A stretch of DNA of 64,000 nt from Betaproteobacteria bacterium (lineage in GTDB: Bacteria > Pseudomonadota > Gammaproteobacteria > Burkholderiales > Casimicrobiaceae), in assembly GCA_016861105.1 (NCBI GenBank), contig BOKS01000001.1, positions 496,001 to 560,000 of the forward strand. The letters are read 5' to 3'. A program made the position numbers and the translations under genes. The notes beneath the pieces were generated by a model. The model searched no databases. It had not been told where the DNA came from and saw nothing but the letters and a program-made list of their open reading frames with translations. How positions within the stretch are numbered: position 1 is the first letter of the stretch; the number at the start of each line of letters is the position of its first letter. Of the stretch, positions 16,796 through 25,559 are shown piece after piece.

Positions 16796-17779
16796 TCACG
16801 AGAGCGCGGGTTCGGCCACCACCGACGGCATCGTCGACAGCGCGGCGTCGACGATCGCCGCGGCCTGCGGAACGAACGCCTGCTCGAGCGCGTGGCTCGA
16901 CGGCGCCGGCGCGTCCGGCCCGGCGAGGCGGCGGATCGGCCCCTTCAGCGCCGCGTAGGCCTGCTCGCCGGCCAGCGCCGCGATCTCCGCGCCGACGCCG
17001 CAGAGCTTCGAGGCCTCGTGCACCACGACCAGGCGCCCCGTCCTGCGCACCGACGCGAGGATGGCTTCCTCGTCGAGCGGCTTGAGCGTGCGCAGGTCGA
17101 TCACCTCGGCCGACACGCCGCGCGTGGCGAGCTCGGCCGCCGCGTCGAGGCAGTGCTGGACGGTCTTGGCGTAGGACACGAGCGTGACGTCGCGGCCTCG
17201 GCGCAGCACGGCCGCCTTGCCGAGCGGAACCACGTGCTCGCCGTCGGGCACCTCGCCGCGGACGTGGCCGAGCGCCATGTCGACGAAGAACACGACCGGG
17301 TTGTCGTCGCGGATCGCCGCCTTGAGCAGGCCCTTGAAGTCGGCGGCGGTCGACGGCATGACGACCTTGATCCCCGGGCTGTGCACGAACCACGCCTCGT
17401 TGTTGTGGTTGTGCTGCGCGCCGACGGTCCAGCCGGCGCCGGTCATTGCCATCGCGACCATCGGGAACCGGAACTGCCCGCCCGAGATGTAGCGCAGCTT
17501 GCCGGCGCTGTTGACGATCGCGTCCATCGAGTAGGTCATGAACGGCGCGAACAGCAGGTCGATGACCGGACGCAGGCCGGTCGCCGCAGCGCCGGCCGCG
17601 GTGCCGGCGATGACGGCCTCGGCGAGCGGCGTGTTGCGGACGCGGCCGGCGCCGAAGCGCGCGACCAGGTCGGCGCGCTTGGTGGCGACGCCTTCGCCGA
17701 ACATGAGGACGCGCTCGTCGCGCGCGAGCTCCTCGGCGATCGCCGCGTCGATGGCTTCGAAGACGGTGAGCGTGGGCAT
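16796..17779 (-). CDS. 2-oxoacid dehydrogenase E1 beta subunit (pyruvate/acetoin type)
   Basis: The 327-residue beta half of a thiamine-diphosphate E1 component (pyruvate, acetoin or branched-chain 2-oxoacid dehydrogenase). It begins MPTLTVFEAIDAAIAEELAR. It shows the conserved GEGVATKRA, RVRNTPLAEAVIAGTAAGAA, RPVIDLLFAPFM and AQHNHNNEAWFVHSPGIKVV, then the C-terminal domain (VIDLRTLKPLDEEAI, VVVHEASKLCGVGAEIAAL). It lies 11 bases after the alpha subunit gene and must work with it. No E2 or E3 gene is in the window, so the complex would have to borrow these or find them elsewhere. Confidence 0.93.
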   Translation of the reverse strand: MPTLTVFEAIDAAIAEELARDERVLMFGEGVATKRADLVARFGAGRVRNTPLAEAVIAGTAAGAAATGLRPVIDLLFAPFMTYSMDAIVNSAGKLRYISGGQFRFPMVAMAMTGAGWTVGAQHNHNNEAWFVHSPGIKVVMPSTAADFKGLLKAAIRDDNPVVFFVDMALGHVRGEVPDGEHVVPLGKAAVLRRGRDVTLVSYAKTVQHCLDAAAELATRGVSAEVIDLRTLKPLDEEAILASVRRTGRLVVVHEASKLCGVGAEIAALAGEQAYAALKGPIRRLAGPDAPAPSSHALEQAFVPQAAAIVDAALSTMPSVVAEPALS

Positions 17780-17790
17780 GGTCGGCCTTT

Positions 17791-18747
17791 CTAGGCGTAG
17801 ACGTCGGTGGTGAGCTCGGCGGCGTCGGGCATCGGCGATGCCAGGGCGAAGGCGGCCGCGTCCTCGATGCGCGCCCGCGCGCGCTCGGCGACCAGCGCCA
17901 GCTCGTGCGCCTCCACGCCGTCGCGTTCCCGCAGGCGGTCCGCGAGCAGGCGGATCGGGTCGCGCGCCTGCCAGCGCGCGAGCTCCTCCCGGTCGACGTA
18001 CGCCTGGTCGTCCGGCTCGAAGTGGCCGCGCAGCCGGTACGTCAGCACCTCGAGCAAATAGGGGCGCTGCGTCGTGCGCACGACCTCGGCCGCCTGGCGG
18101 GCGGCCGCGTGCACGGCCTCGACGTCGTTGCCGTCGACGCTGCGGCCGGGGATGCCGTAGGGCGCCGCGTGCGCGACGACCTGCTCGGCCGCCATGGCCT
18201 CGCGCCGGTGGACGAAGGCCTGCCACTGGTTGTTCTCCGCGACGTAGAGGATCGGCAGCTTCCACAGCGCGGCGAGGTTCAGCGACTCGTGGAAGATGCC
18301 CTCGCAGGACGCCCCGTCGCCGAAGAACACGGTCGTGATGCCCGGCTCGTGCAGCATCGTCTTCGACAGCGACACGCCGGTCACCAGCGACAGCTCGCCA
18401 CCCACGATCGTCGACGTGAGCACGACGCCCAGGTCCTTCACCGAGATGTGCAGCGAGCCGCTCTTGCCCTTGCAGTAGCCCGTCGCGCGGCCCAGCACTT
18501 CGGCCATCATCCGCGCCGGGTTGGCGCCGCGCGCGAGCAGGTGGGCGGCGCTGCGGTGGTTGGTCAGGATCGTGTCCTCCGGCGCGAGCGCGGCGACGAC
18601 GCCGACGGCGGCCGCCTCCTGGCCGACCGACGTGCAGGTGCCCGCGGCCGTGCCGGCCTGCTGCAGGGCCACGAGCTTCTCCTCGTAGGCGCGGATCAGG
18701 TGCATGCGCTCGAAATGGGCGAGCGCCTTCGTCTTCGCTTCGTTCAT
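17791..18747 (-). CDS. 2-oxoacid dehydrogenase E1 alpha subunit (pyruvate/acetoin type)
   Basis: The 318-residue alpha half of the E1 decarboxylase. It holds the conserved SVGQEAAAVGVVAAL, TNHRSAAHLLARG, YCKGKSGSLHI and the thiamine-diphosphate motif GDGASCEGIFHESLNLA...LYVAENN. The C-terminal part reads YLLEVLTYRLRGHFEPDDQAY. Length fits acetoin or pyruvate E1 alpha (about 320 to 360). It is the first gene of the alpha-beta pair and is transcribed away from an RpiR-type regulator that starts 205 bases upstream, which suggests shared control. The exact 2-oxo substrate is not settled by the sequence. Confidence 0.93.
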   Translation of the reverse strand: MNEAKTKALAHFERMHLIRAYEEKLVALQQAGTAAGTCTSVGQEAAAVGVVAALAPEDTILTNHRSAAHLLARGANPARMMAEVLGRATGYCKGKSGSLHISVKDLGVVLTSTIVGGELSLVTGVSLSKTMLHEPGITTVFFGDGASCEGIFHESLNLAALWKLPILYVAENNQWQAFVHRREAMAAEQVVAHAAPYGIPGRSVDGNDVEAVHAAARQAAEVVRTTQRPYLLEVLTYRLRGHFEPDDQAYVDREELARWQARDPIRLLADRLRERDGVEAHELALVAERARARIEDAAAFALASPMPDAAELTTDVYA

Positions 18748-18952
18748 GGTCGTCTCGGGTCTCCGGGAGTGGCTTGGGCGCGCCGCACACGGGCTGCGCC
18801 GAAGACGTTGCGCACTATCGGCTGCCGGGACTTTCGGATGGCTTACCGATCGCGCACCCGGGCCGCCGGCCGCGCCTCGCGCCCGCCGCGAGGTCGACGC
18901 ATTTGTTTCCTCGCCTGCTGATCTGGTACATTTGGCTCGACGCACCCCCAGC

Positions 18953-19897
18953 ATGTCCGGCCCTCCCGTCCCCGCGCTCGTCGAGCGCTTCCCTTCGCTG
19001 CCACCGCGGCTGCAGGCCGCCGCGCGCGTCGTCGCCGACGAGCCCGCGCAGGTCGCGGTCCGCTCGATGCGGGAGATGGCGCGGCGCGCCGGCGTCGCGC
19101 CGGCCACGATGCTCCGCCTCGCGCAGGCGCTCGGCTTCCGCGACTACGCGTCGTTCCGCGCGGTGTTCATCGGCGCGATCGCCGTCCCCCCGGCCTCCTA
19201 CGGGCGCAAGGCCGCGGCGCTCCAGGCGCAGGCGCGCGCGCCCCGCCCGGGACTGCGCGCCGCGCTGGAAGAGGCGCAGGCCGCCGCCGTCCACTCCGGC
19301 GCGGCGAACCCCGACGCGGCGCTGCACGCGTTCGCGGACGCGCTCATCGCCGCGCACGCCGTGCGCTTCCTCGGGATGCGTGCGAGCCACGCGATCGCGT
19401 TCCACTTCGCCTACGTCCACGGCCTGCTGCGCGACAACGGCCGCCTGCTCGAGGAGCGCGGCGGCGTGCTGCGCGACGACGTGGAGCGCCTCGGGCCGCG
19501 CGACGCGCTGGTCGTGGTCACGCTCGCGCCCTACACACGCTCTGCACACGAGATCGCGACCGTCGCGCACGCGCGCGGCGTCCCGGTACTGGCCGTCACC
19601 GACAGCATCGTCGCGCCGATCGCGCCGCTCGCGCGCCACGTCCTGGTCTGCCGCGCGGGCGGCCCCTCGTTCTTCAACACGATGGTGGGACCGCTGGCGC
19701 TCGTCGAGGCCGTGCTGGCCAGCGTGGCCGCGCGCGGCGGCGCGGACGTCGTGGCGCGGCTGCGCCACACCGACGCCATGCTGCGTGCCGCCGGCGCCTA
19801 CCTCGATGCGTCCTGGAACGATCGCGCCGCCGCGCCCGCGCGCGCGCCCGTCCCCCGTCCGCCGTCCCCCTCCCCCACGCAAGGAGCCGCACCATGA
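18953..19897 (+). CDS. MurR/RpiR family transcriptional regulator
   Basis: A 314-residue regulator. The N-terminal helix-turn-helix domain includes LQAAARVVADEPAQVAVRSM and AGVAPATMLRLAQALGFRDY. A SIS sugar-phosphate-binding-like domain follows (about residues 120 to 270: RFLGMRASHAIAFHFAYVHG, LVVVTLAPYTRSAHEIATVA, VPVLAVTDSIVAPIAPLA). The Met at 18953 removes an arginine-rich extension. It is the first gene of a four-gene unit and lies back to back with the E1 alpha gene, so it probably controls both sides of the 205-base shared region. The Pro-rich C-terminus overlaps the next gene by ATGA. Confidence 0.9.
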   Translation: MSGPPVPALVERFPSLPPRLQAAARVVADEPAQVAVRSMREMARRAGVAPATMLRLAQALGFRDYASFRAVFIGAIAVPPASYGRKAAALQAQARAPRPGLRAALEEAQAAAVHSGAANPDAALHAFADALIAAHAVRFLGMRASHAIAFHFAYVHGLLRDNGRLLEERGGVLRDDVERLGPRDALVVVTLAPYTRSAHEIATVAHARGVPVLAVTDSIVAPIAPLARHVLVCRAGGPSFFNTMVGPLALVEAVLASVAARGGADVVARLRHTDAMLRAAGAYLDASWNDRAAAPARAPVPRPPSPSPTQGAAP

Positions 19898-20865
19898 TGC
19901 GAACGCTGATCCGGGCCCTCGCGCTCGTCCCGCTGTCCCTCGCGCTCGCCGGCACCGTCCACGCGCAGGCGTGGCCGGCGAAGCCGGTTCGCATCATCGT
20001 CGGGTACGCGGCCGGCGGCGCGACCGACACCGTCGCCCGCCTCGTCGCGCAGAAGCTCTCCGAGGCGACCGGGCAGCAGTTCTTCGTCGAGAACAAGCCG
20101 GGGGCCGGCGGCAACGTCGGCGCGGCGCTCGCGGCGTCGTCGCCGCCGGACGGCACGACGTTCATCCTCGTCGCGCCCGCGCACGCGATCAACGCGACGC
20201 TCTACAGCAAGCTCGCCTTCGACCCGGTGAGGGACTTCACGCCGGTCGTGCACGTCGCGTCGGTGACCAACCTGATGGTCGTGCACCCTTCCGTGCCCGC
20301 GAACTCCGTGGCCGAGCTCGTCGCGCTGGCCAAGGCGAAGCCCGGCGCGCTGTCGTACGCGTCCGCCGGCAGCGGCGCGTCCAGCCACCTCGCCGCGGAG
20401 ATCTTCAAGTCGAAGGCGGGCGTCAACATCGTGCACGTTCCCTACAAGGGCACCGGGCAGTCGGTGGTCGACCTGCTCGCAGGCCAGGTGCAGCTCACGC
20501 TCGACAGCATGCCCGCGCTGCTGCCGCACGTGAAGGCGGGGAGGCTGCGCGCGCTCGCCGTGGGCAGCACGACGCGTTCCGCCGCGCTGCCCGACGTGCC
20601 GACGATGCAGGAGGCCGGCATCCCGGGCTTCGAGGTCACCGTGTGGCTCGGCCTGCTCGGCCCTGCCGGCACGCCCCCCGAGATCGTCGGCCGGCTCAAC
20701 GCCGAGGTGAACAAGATCCTCGCGCTGCCCGACGTGCGCGAACGGCTCGCCGGCATCGGCGCCGACCCGATCGGCGGGACGCCTCAACAGTTCGGCGCGC
20801 TGGTGCAATCGGAGATCGCGAAGTACGCGGAAGTCATCAAGGCGACGGGCGCCCGTGTCGACTGA
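19894..20865 (+). CDS. Bug/TctC family tripartite-tricarboxylate-transporter binding protein
   Basis: A 323-residue periplasmic solute-binding protein. A signal peptide (LIRALALVPLSLALAGTVHA) precedes the Bug fold, with WPAKPVRIIVGYAAGGATD, NKPGAGGNVGAALAAS and VPYKGTGQSVVDLLAGQVQL. ALPDVPTMQEAGIPGFEV and GLLGPAGTPPEIVGRLNAEV follow. Such proteins bind carboxylates and some amino acids or amides. The two membrane subunits (TctA/TctB) are not in the window. It is coupled by overlap to the regulator before it and the oxidoreductase after it, so its ligand is probably the substrate of the DadA-like enzyme or of the amidase. Confidence 0.95.
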   Translation: MMRTLIRALALVPLSLALAGTVHAQAWPAKPVRIIVGYAAGGATDTVARLVAQKLSEATGQQFFVENKPGAGGNVGAALAASSPPDGTTFILVAPAHAINATLYSKLAFDPVRDFTPVVHVASVTNLMVVHPSVPANSVAELVALAKAKPGALSYASAGSGASSHLAAEIFKSKAGVNIVHVPYKGTGQSVVDLLAGQVQLTLDSMPALLPHVKAGRLRALAVGSTTRSAALPDVPTMQEAGIPGFEVTVWLGLLGPAGTPPEIVGRLNAEVNKILALPDVRERLAGIGADPIGGTPQQFGALVQSEIAKYAEVIKATGARVD

Positions 20866-22162
20866 CGCGGCGGCGCCGGTCGCCGTCGTCGGCGCCGGGG
20901 TGATCGGCGCCTGCACGGCGCTGCGCCTGGCGCGCGAAGGGCGCCGCGTCGTGCTCGTCGACCGCCTCGATCCCGGCGAGGGCTGTTCCTTCGGCAACGC
21001 CGGCGCGATCAGCCCGGCGGCCGTCGTGCCGATGGCGCTGCCGGGGATGCTGCGCAAGGTGCCCGGCTGGCTGCGCGATCCGGACGGGCCGCTCGTCGTG
21101 CGCCCCGGCTACGCGCTGCGCGCGGCGCCGTGGCTGGCGCGCTGGGTGCTGGCGAGCCGGCGCAGCGCGGTGCAGCGCTCGTCCGATGCGCTGGCTGCGC
21201 TCAATCGCGACACGCTCGACGGCTACCGCGACCTCCTCGACGCGGACCAGTTCGCGGACCTGATCCGCGTCGCGGGGCACCTGTACGCCTTCCGCAGCCG
21301 GCCCGCTGCCGCGGGCGGCCGGCTCGCGCAGGCGCTGCGCGAGCGGCACGGCGTGCGCACGCGCTGGCTCGACGCGGGCGAGTTGCGCGCGCTCGAGCCG
21401 GCGCTCGCGCCGGCTTATGCGTGCGGCCTGCTGCTCCCCGACAACGGTCAGACGGTGAACCCGCAGCGGCTGGTGCTCACGCTGGCCGGCAACCTCGCAG
21501 CGTGCGGCGGCCGTGTCCTGCGCGACGAGGTGCGGCACGTCGAGGTGCGCGGCGGGCGTCTCGAGCTCGTCGCGGCGGGCGGGCGCGTGCCTGCCTCCGC
21601 CGTCGTCCTCGCGACCGGCGCCTGGTCGCGCGCACTCTTGCGCGCGCTCGGCACGGACGTGCCGCTGGAGACCGAGCGCGGCTATCACCTGATGCTGGAG
21701 GACGCGAGCGTGACGCCCGGCCGGCCCACGATGCTCGCCGACCGCAAGTTCTTCGCCACGCCGATGGAGCACGGGCTGCGGCTCGCCGGCACGGTCGAGT
21801 TCGCCGGTCTCGACGCCCCCGCGGACTGGCGGCGCGCGCAGGCGCTGCTGCGCCACGCGCAGGCCGCCTTTCCCGCGCTGCGCGCGTCGCGCTGGACGCA
21901 GTGGCTCGGTCACCGCCCCTCGCTGCCCGACAGCGTGCCGGTCATCGACCGGCTCCCGCAGGCCGGCGTCTTCGTCGCCGCCGGCCACGGGCACCTCGGC
22001 ATGTCGGGCGGGCCCGGCACGGCGCGGCTGGTCGCCGACCTCGTGGCCGGCCGGCGCCCGTTCGTCGATCCCGCGCCCTACCGGCACGACCGCTTCGGCC
22101 TGCGCGGCGCGCCGCGGGTGCCGGCCACCCCCGCGCACGAGGCCCGGCCGCTTGGACGCTGA
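20855..22162 (+). CDS. FAD-dependent oxidoreductase, DadA-like (D-amino acid dehydrogenase family)
   Basis: A 435-residue flavoenzyme of the DAO/DadA family. It begins with the Rossmann motif VAVVGAGVIGACTALRLARE and then VVLVDRLDPGEGCSFGNAGA, closely like DadA. The body has LLPDNGQTVNPQRLVLTLAG, VVLATGAWSRALL and ERGYHLMLEDA. The C-terminal FAD contact is VFVAAGHGHLGMSGGPGTARL. It probably oxidises a D-amino acid or related secondary amine. It overlaps the Bug gene by 11 bases and the amidase gene by 11 bases. Confidence 0.92.
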   Translation: MSTDAAAPVAVVGAGVIGACTALRLAREGRRVVLVDRLDPGEGCSFGNAGAISPAAVVPMALPGMLRKVPGWLRDPDGPLVVRPGYALRAAPWLARWVLASRRSAVQRSSDALAALNRDTLDGYRDLLDADQFADLIRVAGHLYAFRSRPAAAGGRLAQALRERHGVRTRWLDAGELRALEPALAPAYACGLLLPDNGQTVNPQRLVLTLAGNLAACGGRVLRDEVRHVEVRGGRLELVAAGGRVPASAVVLATGAWSRALLRALGTDVPLETERGYHLMLEDASVTPGRPTMLADRKFFATPMEHGLRLAGTVEFAGLDAPADWRRAQALLRHAQAAFPALRASRWTQWLGHRPSLPDSVPVIDRLPQAGVFVAAGHGHLGMSGGPGTARLVADLVAGRRPFVDPAPYRHDRFGLRGAPRVPATPAHEARPLGR

Positions 22163-23633
22163 CCGGGCGTGGCGCCTCGACGCGAGCACGCTGCGCCGCT
22201 ACGTCGCGTCGGGCGAGCTCTCGTCGGAGGCACTGGTGCGCGCGACCCTCGCGCGCATCGAGGCGCTGGACGGACAGGCGCGCGCCTTCGTGACGGTCGA
22301 CGCCGACGCCGCGCTCGCGGCCGCGCGCGAGGCCGATGCGTTGCGCCGGCGGACCACGCTGCTGCCCCCGCTGCACGGTCTCCCCGTCGCCGTCAAGGAC
22401 GTGATCGCGACCGCAGGCCTGCGCACGACCTTCGGTTCACGCCTGTTCGCCGGGCACGTGCCCGATCGCGACGCCGCGGCGGTGGCCCGCGTCCGACGTG
22501 CCGGAGGCATCGTCATCGGCAAGACGACGACGCCGGAGTTCGCGCACAAGGTGCTGACCGACAGCCTGGTGTCCGGCGTCACGCGGAATCCCTGGTCGGC
22601 CGCGCACAGCGCTGGCGGGTCCAGCGGCGGCGCCGCCGTCGCCGCGGCCATGGGGTTCGCGTCGCTCAACGTCGCCACCGACGGCGCGGGCTCGGCGCGC
22701 GTGCCGGCATCCTGCTGCGGCGTGGTCGGCCTCAAGCCGACGATGGGCCGCATCCCCAACGAAGGCGCGCCCGACGTGTTCGGCCTGCAGGTGATCGGCC
22801 TGATCGCGCGGAGCGTGGCGGACCTCCGCCTGCTGCTCGGCGTCCTCGCCGGCCCACTCGATGCGGATCCGCTCTCGTGGGGTGCGCGACCCGGGCGCGA
22901 CCCGGTGGCAGGGCTTGCCGGGCTGCGGGTGCGCTGGCTGCCGCGGATGGGCAACGCGCACGTCGCCGCCGACGTGCTCGCGGCCTGCACGCGCACGCTC
23001 GCGGCGATGGTGGCCGCGGGTGCGATCGTCGACGAGGGCGCGGCGATCGACTGGGCGCACGACGCCTGCCGCATCCTGCTGCGCGCCCAGCAGGCCGCGC
23101 GCTTCCGCGCGCTGCCCGATGCGCAGCGCGACCTCCTCGATCCGGGGTTCCGCGCGTGCGTCGACGAGGGCGTGGCGCAGCGCGCCGCGGACCTGCAGGA
23201 CGCGATGCTGGCGCGCACCGCCCTGTTCCGCCGCGTGCAGGGGCTGCTCGACGGCGCGGACGTGCTCGCCTCGCCGGTCGTCGCCACCCCGGCGCTTTCG
23301 GCCACCCACGCGGCCGATCAGCACGTGCTGGTCGACGGCCACGACGGCGGCTCGCTCCGCGAAGGCTGGTACTGCTACACCGTGCCGTTCAACGCCACCG
23401 GTCATCCCGCGATCGTGCTGCCCTGCGGCGTCGACCGCGCGGGCGTGCCGATCGGACTGCAGCTCGTCGCGCCGTGGCTGCGCGAGCATCGCCTGCTGCG
23501 GATCGCGCAGGCGCTGCGCGGCATCACGAAACTCCCCGACCGCTGGCCGGCAGCGGCGGAGGGTGTGCCTGCGCAGGGCGCGGGGACGCCAGCGCCCGCG
23601 GCGCCCGCCAGGCGCAAGCGAAGCCCTGCGTGA
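22152..23633 (+). CDS. Amidase (amidase signature family)
   Basis: A 493-residue amidase-signature hydrolase. The catalytic triad is visible: Lys in GLPVAVKDVIA, cis-Ser in SAGGSSGGAAVAAA and the nucleophile Ser in TDGAGSARVPAS. The last differs slightly from the usual DGGGSIRIPA. C-terminal family stretches are FNATGHPAIVLPCG and GLQLVAPWLREHRLLRIA. Start is a TTG overlapping dadA; no better start exists upstream. It ends the RpiR-Bug-DadA-amidase unit and presumably releases an amine or acid feeding the oxidase. Likely cytoplasmic, as no leader is seen. Confidence 0.92.
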   Translation: MDADRAWRLDASTLRRYVASGELSSEALVRATLARIEALDGQARAFVTVDADAALAAAREADALRRRTTLLPPLHGLPVAVKDVIATAGLRTTFGSRLFAGHVPDRDAAAVARVRRAGGIVIGKTTTPEFAHKVLTDSLVSGVTRNPWSAAHSAGGSSGGAAVAAAMGFASLNVATDGAGSARVPASCCGVVGLKPTMGRIPNEGAPDVFGLQVIGLIARSVADLRLLLGVLAGPLDADPLSWGARPGRDPVAGLAGLRVRWLPRMGNAHVAADVLAACTRTLAAMVAAGAIVDEGAAIDWAHDACRILLRAQQAARFRALPDAQRDLLDPGFRACVDEGVAQRAADLQDAMLARTALFRRVQGLLDGADVLASPVVATPALSATHAADQHVLVDGHDGGSLREGWYCYTVPFNATGHPAIVLPCGVDRAGVPIGLQLVAPWLREHRLLRIAQALRGITKLPDRWPAAAEGVPAQGAGTPAPAAPARRKRSPA

Positions 23634-23786
23634 CCGGTCACCGGCGTGCCAAGTACCACCGGTCGCCCTGGGGGGCCGGCGGATGCGCCAAGCCGTCGCA
23701 GCTCACCGGCGCCAGGTAGCACCCCGTGCGTCGGCTCCGCACCGCAGCTCCACGCCCCCGCGCATTGCAGTCGCCCCGCCGTAGCG

Positions 23787-24767
23787 TCACTCGACCTTGA
23801 TGCCGGCCTCCGGGATCACCTTCGACCACAGCGCGATCTCCTGCGCGAGCAGCTTCCGCAGGTCGTCGGGCGGCCCGGACTGCGGTTCCGCGCCCTGGGC
23901 AAGCAGGGGTTGCGCCACTTCCGGCATGCGCATGACGGCGGCGATCTCGCTGTTCAGCTTCGTGACGATGGGCTGCGGCGTGCCGGCAGGAGCGAACACC
24001 CCGAACCAGCCGATCACGCGAAACCCCGGGACACCGGACTCCGCGACCGTAGGAAGATCGGGAAGCGCCGGCGATCGCGTGGCGCCCGTCACCGCGAGGC
24101 CGCGCACCTTTCCGCTCTTGACGTGCTGGGCCATGAGCAGGACGTTGTCGATCGCGACGTCGAGCCGGCCGGACAAGAGGTCGGGAAGCATCGGACCACT
24201 GCCCTTGTACCCGATGTAGAGCATGTCGATGCCCTTCTCGCGCTTCAGGAGCTCGCCGGCGAGGTGCTGCTGCGCTCCGGCCGTGCCGCCCGCGTACGAC
24301 AGCTTGCCGGGATTCGCCTTGGCGTGCGCGATCAGCGCATCGAAGGTATCGACCGGCACCGACGGATGCGCCACGAGCACGTAGGGCGTGGTCAGCACCC
24401 AGGAGACGGGCTCGAAGTCCTTGACGGCATCGAAGGTCACGCTCTTGTAGAGGAGCTGCACCGTCGAAAGCGTCCCCGTGGCCATCACCAGCGTGTAGCC
24501 GTCGGCGGGCGCTCGCGCCACCATTTCGTATCCCACGATGCCGGATTGACTCGGACGGTTCTCCACGATGACCTGCTGGCCGATCCGCTGGGAGAGGCGG
24601 GTCGCGAGGTTACGCGCGACGTTGTCGGCCGTCCCGCCTGCCGGCGCGACGACGACCATCTTCACCGGCTTCGCCGGATAGTCCTGTGCCGCTGCGGACG
24701 CGCAGACGACCGTCGCGGCGATGGCTCCCAGCGCCCATGCGAAACGGATGCCCGACCTCGATTGCAT
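23787..24767 (-). CDS. Bug/TctC family periplasmic binding protein
   Basis: A 326-residue solute-binding protein. The signal peptide spans RFAWALGAIAATVVCASAAA. The Bug core follows: YPAKPVKMVVVAPAGGTADN, IVENRPSQSGIVGYEMVARA, YIGYKGSGPMLPDLLSGRLD, ALPDLPTVAESGVPGFRVIG and FAPAGTPQPIVTKLNSEIAA. The ATG at 24767 has AAAGGAGGAC just upstream. It is the last gene of the GntR operon and 22 bases after the aldolase gene, so it probably captures the hydroxy acid that this operon degrades. TctA/TctB membrane subunits are absent here. Confidence 0.95.
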   Translation of the reverse strand: MQSRSGIRFAWALGAIAATVVCASAAAQDYPAKPVKMVVVAPAGGTADNVARNLATRLSQRIGQQVIVENRPSQSGIVGYEMVARAPADGYTLVMATGTLSTVQLLYKSVTFDAVKDFEPVSWVLTTPYVLVAHPSVPVDTFDALIAHAKANPGKLSYAGGTAGAQQHLAGELLKREKGIDMLYIGYKGSGPMLPDLLSGRLDVAIDNVLLMAQHVKSGKVRGLAVTGATRSPALPDLPTVAESGVPGFRVIGWFGVFAPAGTPQPIVTKLNSEIAAVMRMPEVAQPLLAQGAEPQSGPPDDLRKLLAQEIALWSKVIPEAGIKVE

Positions 24768-24789
24768 CTTGTCCTCCTTTCCACCTCGG

Positions 24790-25554
24790 TTAGGGGCTCC
24801 CGCGGAGCCTGCCAAGGACGTCCCGCGCAGCCGCGCGGGCCATCCGAATGTCCGATTGGACGCTGATCAGGCGGAACCCCCCTTCGATGCGGTGCCGGGC
24901 CGCATCGGCGGTGTAGACTTGGATTCCCGCGGCCTTGCCGGCGCGGCGCGCGTCCGCCGCGATGCCCGCGATCGCCGTCTCGACGTCGCCCGCGAGCGCC
25001 GGCTGCTCCGGGCCGTGGCCCATCGAGATCGACAGGTCGTTGGGGCCGACGAAGCAGCCGTCGATTCCCTCGACGGAGAGGATGGCGGCCGCGTCGGCCG
25101 CGCCGCGCGCGGTCTCCAGCATCACGAGCGTCAGCAGGACCTCGTGCGCGCGCGCGAAGTAGTCGCCCCCTCCGAAGAGCGTGCCCCGGATCGGTCCCCA
25201 GCTGCGCGCGCCGTGCGGCGCGTAGCGCACGGCGCGCACGATGTCCTGCGCCTGCTGGCGCGTCTCCACCATCGGGACGATCACGCCGTACGCGCCGAGA
25301 TCCAGAACGCGCTGGATGAGCATCGGCGATGCGTCCGGCACGCGCACGAGGGGCGTGGCAGGCGTGGCGCTCACGGCCTGCAACATCCGACCTGCGTCGC
25401 CGAGATTGCTCTCGCCGTGCTGCAGGTCGACGATCAGGAAGTCGTACCCCGCGTGACCGAGCGCCTCGGCCATCAGCGGACTGGCGAGCGAGCACATCGT
25501 CCCGAGTACCGTCTGGCTCTTCTCGAGGCGTTCCCTGACCGGATTGGGTCGCAC
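24790..25554 (-). CDS. HpcH/HpaI family class II aldolase
   Basis: A 254-residue metal-dependent aldolase that would split a 4-hydroxy-2-oxoacid into pyruvate (or another 2-oxoacid) and an aldehyde. It holds GYDFLIVDLQHGESNL (base and metal region), RVLDLGAYGVIVPMVET and VRYAPHGARSWGPIRG. The metal ligands lie in LVMLETARGAADAA and GCFVGPNDLSISMG. The GTG start at 25554 follows GGAGGTAG by several bases and lies 5 bases after the stop of the dehydrogenase gene. The real substrate is unknown. Its place with two hydroxyacid dehydrogenases suggests that the oxo-acid they make is the one cleaved. Confidence 0.9.
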   Translation of the reverse strand: MRPNPVRERLEKSQTVLGTMCSLASPLMAEALGHAGYDFLIVDLQHGESNLGDAGRMLQAVSATPATPLVRVPDASPMLIQRVLDLGAYGVIVPMVETRQQAQDIVRAVRYAPHGARSWGPIRGTLFGGGDYFARAHEVLLTLVMLETARGAADAAAILSVEGIDGCFVGPNDLSISMGHGPEQPALAGDVETAIAGIAADARRAGKAAGIQVYTADAARHRIEGGFRLISVQSDIRMARAAARDVLGRLRGSP

Positions 25555-25559
25555 TGGCG

